This document shows, in pieces, positions 33,904-42,049 of a stretch of DNA of 52,005 nucleotides; the first letter of the stretch is position 1, and each line of letters begins with the position of its first letter. The notes below the pieces were generated by a model. It saw only the letters and a program-made list of their open reading frames with translations. It was not told the origin of the DNA and searched no databases. The position numbers were made by a program, and so were the translations under genes. Source of the DNA: a virus; IMG/VR virus record IMGVR_UViG_3300009080_000014, positions 1 through 52,005 of that record. One strand, given 5' to 3'.

Positions 33904-34293
33904 ATGACTAGAAGTGAAGTAAAAAAAGTAATAAATGAAGTTTATCCTAAAATAGAAAAGTTCTATGGTTACTCTAAATTTATTCCTCATTGCACTCCGT
34001 ACGTAGAGTTACACCACAACATATATGCTAGGTACAGCGGTGAAGAAGATGCTCAAGGAGATGAGGATAATTGTCATGCCGAGTTTGATAGAACTGATAA
34101 TAGTATAGTTATCTACTACCCTAATATGGAGAATAGAGAACATATAATACAGACATTAGTTCATGAATACCAACATTACCTCCAATCACCTTCTTGGTTT
34201 AAGAGGTATTACAATATGGGGTACAACTATAATAATCACCCCTATGAAGTAGCTGCTTACGCAGAAGAATCTAATTTTAAAATATTTGCATGA
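33904..34293 (+). CDS. Small HExxH metallopeptidase-like protein, 129 aa
   Basis: His87-Glu88-x-x-His91 (LVHEYQHYLQ) is a zinc-binding peptidase motif, with a later acidic stretch (YEVAAYAEE) in the position of the third ligand. The overall pattern resembles small SprT/minimal zincin folds. The N-terminus (MTRSEVKKVINEVY, I-N-E at 10-12) fits the capsid-tag rule, although a start from an early-type promoter would be unusual for a packaged protein. It overlaps the HAD gene by four bases. Substrate unknown. Confidence 0.65.
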   Translation: MTRSEVKKVINEVYPKIEKFYGYSKFIPHCTPYVELHHNIYARYSGEEDAQGDEDNCHAEFDRTDNSIVIYYPNMENREHIIQTLVHEYQHYLQSPSWFKRYYNMGYNYNNHPYEVAAYAEESNFKIFA

Positions 34294-34835
34294 AAAATAG
34301 TATAGTAGACTTATTGGAAGCTTATCCAATACCAGAGAAAAAAGAATTACCAAAGTATAAAATATACTGCGACATGGACGGAGTGTTAACTGATTTCGAA
34401 AGTAGGTTCGACCACTTTACTGGAATGACTCCTAAAGAGTATGAAGCTAAATATGGCGTAACAGGTTTCTGGAATCTGATAGATGTAAAAGTAGGTATAA
34501 AGTTTTGGAGCGAAATGCCATGGATGCCAAGAGGCTCAGAACTATGGAGCTTTATTTCAAAATATAACCCATCATTACTTACATCTCCATCTAGAGATAA
34601 TGGTTCTAGGTTAGGTAAAAACATATGGGCTAAGGATAACTTATCTCCAAGTCCTAGAGTAATATTTGCTTATTCGAAAGATAAACAAAGATATGCTTCA
34701 CCGACTAGTATATTAATAGACGATAAAAAATCTAACATTCAAGAATGGGAAGCTGCTGGCGGAATCGCGTTTAGAGTTAAAGGTGGAGATATCAGCCCTG
34801 CAATTGAAGGGTTAAAAAAATTAGGATATGAATAA
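34290..34835 (+). CDS. HAD-superfamily phosphatase (5'-nucleotidase-like), 181 aa
   Basis: Motif I is YCDMDGVLTDF with the nucleophile Asp28 and Asp30. Motif II fits LLTSPSRDNG (Ser/Thr), and motif IV fits ILIDDKKSNIQEW with an Asp pair, all in the order of the HAD fold. Such proteins in large phages are called 5'(3')-deoxyribonucleotidases. The N-terminus (MKNSIVDLLEAYPIP, L-L-E at 8-10) fits the capsid-tag rule and lies outside the HAD core, which starts at about residue 22. It overlaps both neighbours (4 and 8 bases). Confidence 0.8.
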   Translation: MKNSIVDLLEAYPIPEKKELPKYKIYCDMDGVLTDFESRFDHFTGMTPKEYEAKYGVTGFWNLIDVKVGIKFWSEMPWMPRGSELWSFISKYNPSLLTSPSRDNGSRLGKNIWAKDNLSPSPRVIFAYSKDKQRYASPTSILIDDKKSNIQEWEAAGGIAFRVKGGDISPAIEGLKKLGYE

Positions 34836-35406
34836 AGAATCTTTATTAAAGAAGGAGTTTAAACAATCAGATGTACAGAGAGTAAGAAATATAGTTAATA
34901 AAGATTTTTCATCTAAAACTAAACTCCAGACAGGCTACCAGAAGAAGTACACACATCATAAAGAAGGTGATATTTGGGAAGAGTCCGGCAAAACCTGGAC
35001 AATTAAAAATAATATAAAACAGAATATCACTAAGTTAGATAAAGTAAAAAAATTAGCTCGAATGCCGCTTTGCTGTCCTAAGTGTGAAAACAGAATGAAA
35101 AAGAGGTTAGATGACAAGATGTATAAAATACATGGATTCTGTTTTGACTGTGTGATAGAGTACGAAGCTTCCTTAAAAGAAGCAGGATTATACGAACAGT
35201 ATGAAAGTGATATGATAAAGGGGAATATTAACGGGTTTATATTAAACTTAGAAAACTGGGTTACCGAATCTTTAGAAGAAAATATAAGTATAGTTTCAGA
35301 GCAAGGTGATAAAGAAGATTGGGGTGAGCTATCTACATCTTATAAGGCAAAAATCACCCAAGACCTTAGGCAGTATGTAAAGTTACTTAAAGCACACACT
35401 AACTAG
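34828..35406 (+). CDS. Zinc-ribbon-containing hypothetical protein, 192 aa
   Basis: Cysteines in MPLCCPKCENRMKKRL and GFCFDCVIEYEASL, about 25 residues apart, form a probable four-Cys zinc ribbon in the middle (residues 75-115). The N-terminus is basic (KKYTHHKEGDIWEESGKTW), the C-terminus helical and acidic. There is no catalytic motif. The ATG overlaps the end of the HAD gene by eight bases. Nucleic acid or protein binding is plausible. No family recognised with confidence. Confidence 0.7.
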   Translation: MNKESLLKKEFKQSDVQRVRNIVNKDFSSKTKLQTGYQKKYTHHKEGDIWEESGKTWTIKNNIKQNITKLDKVKKLARMPLCCPKCENRMKKRLDDKMYKIHGFCFDCVIEYEASLKEAGLYEQYESDMIKGNINGFILNLENWVTESLEENISIVSEQGDKEDWGELSTSYKAKITQDLRQYVKLLKAHTN

Positions 35407-35416
35407 ACTTTTACTC

Positions 35417-35426
35417 TATTTATATA
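35417..35426 (+). promoter_or_regulatory. Candidate late promoter motif TATTTATATA
   Basis: TATTTATATAAAAG lies 12 bases before the ATG at 35439, in a 32-base gap. It would start the 35439-38015 gene group and matches the copies upstream of 6275 and 48100 in sequence and distance. Confidence 0.5.
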
Positions 35427-35438
35427 AAAGTCTTATAA

Positions 35439-35792
35439 ATGACACAGAAACAATTACTTGAATCAGTACTTCGAGAACTTAGCTCAATTAAGAAGAGCAT
35501 GCCTAATGGAGAATTAGTGCAAATGGGAAAAGATATGGAAGCTTTAAAAGAAGACCTATCCGATCTTAAATATACACTACTTAACCCAGAGGACGGAGTC
35601 ATTGTAAAGACTAACATGAATACCTCCTTTAGACGTAAGGCAGAAAATGGGGATAAAGACTTTATTACTAAAATGATAGAAGTAGAGGAGTTAAAAAGCT
35701 GGAAAGAAGGAGTTACCAAAGCCTTATGGATTCTATTTACAGGACTAGCAGGTGTTATAATAAAGCTATTAAGTGAAATACTTAAATCTTAA
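35439..35792 (+). CDS. Coiled-coil protein with C-terminal membrane helix, 117 aa
   Basis: Starts MTQKQLLESVLRELSSIKKS, a helical charged N-terminus with L-R-E at 11-13, then a long acidic helix. The last 25 residues (ALWILFTGLAGVIIKLLSEI) form one transmembrane or amphipathic helix, so it is probably tail-anchored. Tail-anchored small coiled-coil proteins in phages include holin-like and spanin-like proteins and head-interior proteins. The stop overlaps the next ATG (TAATGA). No family recognised. Confidence 0.65.
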   Translation: MTQKQLLESVLRELSSIKKSMPNGELVQMGKDMEALKEDLSDLKYTLLNPEDGVIVKTNMNTSFRRKAENGDKDFITKMIEVEELKSWKEGVTKALWILFTGLAGVIIKLLSEILKS

Positions 35793-36655
35793 TGACTAAC
35801 GAAGGTATTAAAAATATAACTGTTGAGTCGCTAAGAGACTGGTTTAAGAAAGAGAAGTGGGTACGTATATCTTCTTCTGGAAATATAGCTGGAGATTGTG
35901 GTACATCAAAGAATAAAAAGAACCCAGATAGATGCTTACCAAAATCTAAAGCACAGAGTTTAACAAAAGGTCAAAGAGCCGCTACTGCAGCAAAGAAAAA
36001 GAAAGCAGGTAGCAAAGGAAAGACAGTCGTGAAAAATACAAAAAAAGCAACAGTAAAGAAAGAAGGGCTTTGGGCTAACATAAATGCTAAGAAAAAAGCA
36101 GGAAAGAAACCTTCTCATGGTAACTCTAATGCTCATAAAGCTGCAGAAAAAGCAGGTAAAGCTCTCGGTAAAGAGTCTGCAAATCCACAAGACGGAAAAT
36201 CAGCACCATTTGGTTCTGGATATAAAACTATAAAAATGAAACTAAAAAAAGAAGACGTAAAAAACTTAGTAGCAGGATTACTTCATGAAATGAAAAGCAG
36301 TATGGTTACTTTTGGGTATGATTTACATGCAATTCAGGATGTTGTTGATCATTTAAGAAATAACTATAAAGAAGGTCAAGATTATGAACTTCATATTGGA
36401 TATGGAGATGATTTACCTAATGCTATTACTTTTCCTAAAGGAGAATTTCGTGATGATTACGATTTAAGTGATATGTTAAATGCAGCACAGAGTGATGAAG
36501 ATGAGTATGATGCATACACTGATGATGAACTTAATGAGGGAAAAGACGATAGGTGTACTAAATTAGCAAAACAAAAATACGATACATGGCCATCAGCTTA
36601 TGCTTCAGGAGCAGTAGTTAGATGTAGAAGAGGGGATATTTGGAAAAAAGAATAA
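35792..36655 (+). CDS. Basic mosaic protein built from recurrent phage modules, 287 aa
   Basis: Three parts. Residues 20-60 (WVRISSSGNIAGDCGTSKNK ... RCLPKSKAQSLTKG) match a Cys/Lys-rich phage domain that I recall as recurring. Residues 60-140 are Lys/Ala-rich. At Met149 a new tag-like start (MKLKKEDVKNLVAGLLHEMK) appears in mid-protein, followed by an acidic domain. A final module (GKDDRCTKLAKQKYDTW ... YASGAVVRCRRG) follows an L-N-E-G site at 247-250. The layout suggests fusion of separate genes, with possible protease cleavage between modules. Function unknown; the basic charge fits DNA or virion interior. Confidence 0.6.
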   Translation: MTNEGIKNITVESLRDWFKKEKWVRISSSGNIAGDCGTSKNKKNPDRCLPKSKAQSLTKGQRAATAAKKKKAGSKGKTVVKNTKKATVKKEGLWANINAKKKAGKKPSHGNSNAHKAAEKAGKALGKESANPQDGKSAPFGSGYKTIKMKLKKEDVKNLVAGLLHEMKSSMVTFGYDLHAIQDVVDHLRNNYKEGQDYELHIGYGDDLPNAITFPKGEFRDDYDLSDMLNAAQSDEDEYDAYTDDELNEGKDDRCTKLAKQKYDTWPSAYASGAVVRCRRGDIWKKE

Positions 36656-36656
36656 T

Positions 36657-37070
36657 ATGAAATTTATAAGTATTCTTAAAGAAATGAGAAAAGAAGCATG
36701 CCCTTCTGCAACTCAAGACTTAAAACTTAATACAAAGAATAGAGACTCTGCAATTAGAGCTCAACATATTCAGTATGGTCCTTTAAATGTATCGGAACCC
36801 GGTAAATATTGGATTGATATAGCTAAGTATTGGAATACAACAGAAGAAGCAGCAAAAGGAACTAATTGTAGTAACTGTGTTGCTTTTGACATTTCTCCTA
36901 GAATGGAAGAATGTATGCCTGGAGTTACATCTGATGAAGATGGAAAGTTAGGTTATTGCTGGATGCACCACTTTAAATGTCATTCAGCAAGAAGCTGTAG
37001 AACATGGGCAAAAGGCGGCCCTATAAATAAAGATAAGATATCTCAAGATTGGCAAGAAAGAAATGAATAA
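36657..37070 (+). CDS. Cys-rich protein with capsid-tag-like start, 137 aa
   Basis: Starts MKFISILKEMRKEACPS (L-K-E at 7-9). The C-terminal half holds a Cys/His cluster: NCSNCVAF, MEECMPG, GYCWMHHFKCHSARSCRTW, giving seven Cys and several His that could bind zinc or an iron-sulfur cluster. It ends AKGGPINKDKISQDW. The order and spacing resemble a small conserved phage protein without known function. It is overlapped by eight bases by the next gene. A metal-binding role is inferred only from the residues. Confidence 0.65.
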   Translation: MKFISILKEMRKEACPSATQDLKLNTKNRDSAIRAQHIQYGPLNVSEPGKYWIDIAKYWNTTEEAAKGTNCSNCVAFDISPRMEECMPGVTSDEDGKLGYCWMHHFKCHSARSCRTWAKGGPINKDKISQDWQERNE

Positions 37071-37389
37071 GACTTCACTAGCACAGCTTATAGGGGAAAT
37101 TGTAGACGATAAAATCGAATGCAATAATTGTGACTGGTCATGGAACAGAGTAGATGGAGGAGATGACTTGTATATATGTCATAAATGTAACCACGACAAT
37201 ACACCTCAAGCACTAGAGAATTTTAAAGACGGCAAAACAAAAGGTAAATCAAAACCAGGTAGAGTAAAAAAAGCAGGAGCTAGTTGTAAAGGATCGGTTA
37301 CTGACTTGAGAGCAAAAGCAAAAAAATACGGTGGCGAAAAAGGAAAAATGTACCATTGGTGTGCTAACATGAAAAGTAGCAAGAAATGA
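37063..37389 (+). CDS. Zinc-ribbon protein with capsid-tag-like start, 108 aa
   Basis: Starts MNKTSLAQLIGEIVDDK (I-G-E at 10-12). A zinc ribbon follows (IECNNCDWSW ... LYICHKCNHDN), then a basic module (GRVKKAGASCKGSVTDLRAK, AKKYGGEKGKMYHWCANMKS) that I recognise as recurring in marine phages next to similar Cys-rich modules. The tag, ribbon and basic end suggest a DNA-associated protein of the head. It overlaps both neighbours (8 and 4 bases). Confidence 0.65.
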   Translation: MNKTSLAQLIGEIVDDKIECNNCDWSWNRVDGGDDLYICHKCNHDNTPQALENFKDGKTKGKSKPGRVKKAGASCKGSVTDLRAKAKKYGGEKGKMYHWCANMKSSKK

Positions 37390-38015
37390 TACTATCCGGT
37401 AACACATTACACAGTGAAGCATACTTTATAGACCCAACACAAGACCTAGAAGCACTAAAAGATATAAACTCAGTAGACCTATTTGACCAAAACGGTTATC
37501 ATTTAACGGTAGCTGAACAAGCTTTTTTAGTTACAAATGGATTCCGTCAAGTACAACGTAGACATGAAGATTGTATGAGATACGATTGGTTTACATCCAA
37601 CAAACGAGATGGAGCACATATTAACCATTCGGACTTATTCGAAAGAAAAGGTTTTTCATCGGTAGCTAAAGAACAACTAACATATGTTGCAGAAGAGTAT
37701 AACCCAATGCTTTATAAATTAATAAAAATGAAACCTAAATGGGGTATTGATATATCAATTGACTATGTATCAAAAGATGCTGTATTTGAAGTTTTTCATT
37801 ATGAATGGGACTCTTTTAACTTTGAGAAATTATCTGAAAAAAAGTTGGAAATTGAACAATTTATTCTTAACTTAGATTGGGACGATGCAGCAAAAAAACT
37901 TTGGAGTAAACGAAGCGAATGGTACAATTTAGATTTTTTTGAACAGACACAATGGAGAACTAATTACTTTGGTTTGTCCCCTGAGAAGTTTAAGAACGTT
38001 ATTTGGGACAATTAA
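37386..38015 (+). CDS. Hypothetical protein, 209 aa
   Basis: Starts MILSGNTLHSEAYFIDPTQD. It is mixed alpha/beta with many aromatic residues (YDWFTSNKRDGAHINHSDLF, EVFHYEWDSFNFEKL) and no Cys-cluster or membrane segment. No catalytic motif can be assigned. It overlaps the zinc-ribbon gene by four bases and ends just before a TATTTATA motif. No tag is present at the N-terminus, unlike its neighbours. Function unknown. Confidence 0.7.
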   Translation: MILSGNTLHSEAYFIDPTQDLEALKDINSVDLFDQNGYHLTVAEQAFLVTNGFRQVQRRHEDCMRYDWFTSNKRDGAHINHSDLFERKGFSSVAKEQLTYVAEEYNPMLYKLIKMKPKWGIDISIDYVSKDAVFEVFHYEWDSFNFEKLSEKKLEIEQFILNLDWDDAAKKLWSKRSEWYNLDFFEQTQWRTNYFGLSPEKFKNVIWDN

Positions 38016-38017
38016 AC

Positions 38018-38027
38018 TATTTATAAT
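38018..38027 (+). promoter_or_regulatory. Candidate late promoter motif variant TATTTATAAT
   Basis: TATTTATAATATA begins two bases after the preceding stop and lies about 26 bases upstream of the ATG at 38054. It is the most distant and most divergent of the eight copies, but the gene behind it is the largest in this region. Confidence 0.4.
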
Positions 38028-38053
38028 ATACACGTATATAAAATTTATATTCA

Positions 38054-41000
38054 ATGAAATACCAGGAAATTAAAAAACGCCTTGATAAATGTCAAGTAAG
38101 ATTAGAACTCTTACAGACTAAACAAGCAGCTACAAAATCTTCTAATATCATTAGACCTGAAAAAGCAGCTATTAAAGTACTTAAGGAAAGTATTAAGAGA
38201 TATAAAAAATTACTTAAAGAAGGTGAGGAATCTTACCTACTTACTCCTAAAGGCGGAAAACCAACATTAGCTAAATTATCTTCTGATGAAGTAGATGCTC
38301 TAAAAGATTCTGAAGATGTTGATAAGATTAAAACAGCAAGTGGAGACGAAGTTAAAGAATCAAATCTATTAACAAAAAATAGCGGTGTAGAATTTTCACT
38401 TCAAGAAACAAAAGATATTGCTAAGCTAGTAGGTAAGGCATTAGCAGCAACTTTAAAGAAAGCTGGAGATGAACTTTCTAAGATGAAAGCTCATAGAATA
38501 GATGTTAATAGTTTTGATATATATGTAGAATATAAAAAAGATGTTAATGTAGATGATTTTTCATTTTATATAGCAAACGATAAATTACATATTGTTGACT
38601 TTACATTTAATAAAGAATTAGTTGAAGTAGGAGTAAAACCTTCCGGAGAAGGAATTATTAATGTAGATGTATTATCAAACGAATTACTTAAGCATTTTAA
38701 ATCACTAAGTGAAGGAGGAGATTATGACCCTGACCAAATGCAAAAAGATGATGAAGAAGAACACGGAGTAGGGTATGATGACGAAGGTCGTCCACTAGGC
38801 GAAGGAGAAGGAGATGATCACCACTATATTAAAGTAACACAATCTGATTATAAGCCTGCAATGGCTATATTAGATGATAATATAGATCCAACTTACGTTA
38901 AGATGGATGTAGTAGATAACGATGGAGCAGGTAATGTTATTATTTACTTTATGTTTAGACATGAAGACGGCTTTGACGATATGTACGATGACTCAGAGAA
39001 TCCAGATTCTGAATTTTATCAAGAACCAGACGAAGATCCTAATGCATTTATGTATGATATGGTAATGGATTTAGCTGCTAGAGGAGTAGATGTAGTTGAT
39101 TCAAGCCATTCTCATGATGTAGATGAAGTAATGGATATTAACGATCCGGTAATGCTTAAAGTTAGACGAGCTAAAATGCATTCAGATAAAATGAAAAAAT
39201 TAGATGATTATAGCAAATCCCCTGAAGGAAGAGCAGCAGCTAGATCATTTGCTAGTTCAGAAAGAAAAGAATCAAAAGCAAGAGAGGTTGTTCGTAAGTT
39301 AAAAATTAAAAGAGCTCAAGTAATGAGCGATATGGAGAACGATCCAGAAATTGAATCAACAGGAGGTCCAGTATCTGATATGTATGGAGATCAATTAAAT
39401 AAGATTGATAATGCTATTGAAAAAGCAGCATCTGTTTATAATAAAAATATGAGTTACGATACAGCAGTAGGTAAAGTATCAGAATCAGAAATGCACTCTA
39501 CGTTTGAAGATTATATTGCTAAATTAGAAGGAAGAGTATATGTTGAGCGATCAAGTGATGGTAGAATTTTTATACACCCTCTAGACAAACCGGGTGTAAG
39601 AAGACCTTCAAGAGACTATATTATAATAGACGGTAATAATGTAACATCAATTCAAGGATACGATTCAGGTCCAATAGAGGACTTAGCAAAGAAGTATTAC
39701 TTGGAAGTTGGAACTTCACAACTAACCCCTATGGGTAAAATAAATGCTAGAGGTAGAGTATCATTACTGTCTACTAACATATTAGTAGATGCTATCAAAG
39801 CAATAAAAGATTCAAGAGATGTAGAATCAAAAAAACAATCTGACTATTATACAGATAGAGGACCAGTATCAGGAGTAGGTAATATGGATGAATCTAAAAT
39901 TCCATTAAAAGAGTTTACTGATAATTCCTTCTTAGGCTCAGAAGTAATTGATAGGGCTAATGATAGTGCACCAGACATGTTCGGAAAGCAGATCTTTGCA
40001 GACCTTCTACCTAAAGGTGTAGCTAGTGAAAACGATGCTTTTGAAGCATTAAAAGCTCATGATAAGAGCCCTATTAAAGCTAGAATGGGTAGATATGCAC
40101 CAATGTTTGTTCACGTTCAATATCATAATTTAGAACATGAAGGTGAAGAATATCAAATGCATCAAACACAGTATTACAATAGTAACTTCAAAGACAAAGA
40201 TCCTAACTTTAATCCTGGAGTATCTAAAATTACATTATTTAAAGATCCAGAAGGAGAAGATATTAACTTAGGAACTATAGTTGTTAAGACAGATGAATAT
40301 GTACAGGACCTAAGAAACTTACCTGGATTAGGTAAAAGAGTTAGTGAAGTAGTTAATGAATTAGATGATAATAAATCAAAAGCTTTAGTAAAAAAAGCAG
40401 TAGCTGATATTAATGGAGCAATGTTTAAATTTAGACATTCAAATCCATTAAAGATGATAGCTGCTAAAGATAAAGACTTAAAGGTTAAATTAGATTCAAT
40501 GCACAATGCTATATTTGATTTAGAAAAAGTACTAAAAGCTAAGAATATAACAGAAGCTAAAGGAGGTCAAATTATGCCTGGAGATTATGTTAAAAATCAA
40601 CACGGTAATATTTACCAAAGAGTAGATGGAAAAGTTGGTAAACATGATGCTTATGTTAGAGTTACTAACGGTAAAGCAGGTAAAAAGAAAACTGGCTTAC
40701 ATGACTCTTTTAAACTAACCTTAGTGGATAAAAGTGAATTAACAGAAGCTACTAGACAAGATTTAGGAATGGTGACATCAGTATCTAAACGTAGAGCAGG
40801 AGCTGAATTAAAACAAAAATTAGCAGGTAAACGTTCTGATGGAATGGGTAAGTATGATGGTAAAATTTACGGATTAGATAATGACGGCAAAAGAGTTGAA
40901 TTGAAAAGTTTAAACGATTTAAATAAATTTACTAAATTCGAACTTGATGCTGATCTAAACGAAAATAAAAAAATTGGCAAGCAACTAAACGAATTCGTAG

Positions 41001-42046
41001 GTAAAGAATTAGAAGATAGAAATGAAGCTTTATATGATAAATTAGTTCCAGGATCAGGCAAAGCAGAGACTATACAAGGTGAAATGTTAAGAGCTATTAA
41101 TAGAATAGTTTACCGTTATTATAATGACGGAGATGAATATCATACAGGGTATGGAACAGAAACAGCAGGTCCAGCACATTCATTTTTAGTTAATGCTAAT
41201 CATCCTCTTAGATCATTAGTAAGTAAGTTATTTAAAGACGGTACTAATTATGAGCAAACAATTAAAGATGTTCTAGATGCTATTTTAGATCATATTGAAT
41301 CAAGACAAGGCAAATATGCTCCTAATAGTGAAGACATGTTTGATTATGAATCTGAATTTCAAGACGATGAATTTGAAGAAGATGACTATGATGAGTACGA
41401 TTACGATGACGATGATTATGATGAATTTGATAATGAAGAACAGTATCAAAATGAAGATTTAGATGTAGGTCATCAAGATGATGAACCAAAAATGATTCAA
41501 AAAGAACTATACGATATAGCTCAATATGCAGCGAAATTGTTTAAAAGATTGAAGAAGTATGACAGTATGGAAGATGAAGTTGATTTTCCTCACTGGTGGC
41601 AAAAGAAAGTAACATTAGCAAGAGAATACATATCTTCAGCTAATCACTACTTAGAAGGAGAAGAAGAAGCTCAATTAACAGGTAAATTAACCTTAGAGAA
41701 TTTAGTGAGTGAATATGGCGGAAGTGCTTCTAGAAACTTAGATGAAATATTTGGAGCATTAGGATATAGACAAGGCTTTGACGAATTTATAGAAGATAAT
41801 CCTGGATGTGTAGAAGTAATAATGGAATGGATCGGAGGAATATCTGATTTTCAAGAAAAATTATCTCAAGAATACGATAATGAAGAGTTAGAAAATTTAG
41901 GATTTTACTTTGGCGATGATGATTATAACGAATCAGTAGTTATTAAAGAAGAAGCAACTTGCTGCGGTAAATGCGGTAGAGTGCACGTTAAAGGTAATTG
42001 TAAAAAACCTTACCTAAAAGGAACTAAACACTGTAGAACTAAATAA
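38054..42046 (+). CDS. Very large acidic protein, possible head-interior polyprotein, 1330 aa
   Basis: Starts MKYQEIKKRLDKCQVRLELL. It is dominated by Asp/Glu/Lys helices, with several small separate-looking modules: an acidic run of DDDDYDEFDNEE at about 1120-1135, a basic GKAGKKKTGLHDSFKLTL segment near 880, and a terminal Cys cluster (CCGKCGRVHVKGNC ... KHCRTK). (L/I)-x-E sites lie at module edges: E220, E250, E834, E898, E970 and E980. In T4 such sites are cut by gp21. I cannot name a function. Candidates are a scaffold/core component or a polyprotein of packaged proteins. Confidence 0.5.
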   Translation: MKYQEIKKRLDKCQVRLELLQTKQAATKSSNIIRPEKAAIKVLKESIKRYKKLLKEGEESYLLTPKGGKPTLAKLSSDEVDALKDSEDVDKIKTASGDEVKESNLLTKNSGVEFSLQETKDIAKLVGKALAATLKKAGDELSKMKAHRIDVNSFDIYVEYKKDVNVDDFSFYIANDKLHIVDFTFNKELVEVGVKPSGEGIINVDVLSNELLKHFKSLSEGGDYDPDQMQKDDEEEHGVGYDDEGRPLGEGEGDDHHYIKVTQSDYKPAMAILDDNIDPTYVKMDVVDNDGAGNVIIYFMFRHEDGFDDMYDDSENPDSEFYQEPDEDPNAFMYDMVMDLAARGVDVVDSSHSHDVDEVMDINDPVMLKVRRAKMHSDKMKKLDDYSKSPEGRAAARSFASSERKESKAREVVRKLKIKRAQVMSDMENDPEIESTGGPVSDMYGDQLNKIDNAIEKAASVYNKNMSYDTAVGKVSESEMHSTFEDYIAKLEGRVYVERSSDGRIFIHPLDKPGVRRPSRDYIIIDGNNVTSIQGYDSGPIEDLAKKYYLEVGTSQLTPMGKINARGRVSLLSTNILVDAIKAIKDSRDVESKKQSDYYTDRGPVSGVGNMDESKIPLKEFTDNSFLGSEVIDRANDSAPDMFGKQIFADLLPKGVASENDAFEALKAHDKSPIKARMGRYAPMFVHVQYHNLEHEGEEYQMHQTQYYNSNFKDKDPNFNPGVSKITLFKDPEGEDINLGTIVVKTDEYVQDLRNLPGLGKRVSEVVNELDDNKSKALVKKAVADINGAMFKFRHSNPLKMIAAKDKDLKVKLDSMHNAIFDLEKVLKAKNITEAKGGQIMPGDYVKNQHGNIYQRVDGKVGKHDAYVRVTNGKAGKKKTGLHDSFKLTLVDKSELTEATRQDLGMVTSVSKRRAGAELKQKLAGKRSDGMGKYDGKIYGLDNDGKRVELKSLNDLNKFTKFELDADLNENKKIGKQLNEFVGKELEDRNEALYDKLVPGSGKAETIQGEMLRAINRIVYRYYNDGDEYHTGYGTETAGPAHSFLVNANHPLRSLVSKLFKDGTNYEQTIKDVLDAILDHIESRQGKYAPNSEDMFDYESEFQDDEFEEDDYDEYDYDDDDYDEFDNEEQYQNEDLDVGHQDDEPKMIQKELYDIAQYAAKLFKRLKKYDSMEDEVDFPHWWQKKVTLAREYISSANHYLEGEEEAQLTGKLTLENLVSEYGGSASRNLDEIFGALGYRQGFDEFIEDNPGCVEVIMEWIGGISDFQEKLSQEYDNEELENLGFYFGDDDYNESVVIKEEATCCGKCGRVHVKGNCKKPYLKGTKHCRTK

Positions 42047-42049
42047 GCT

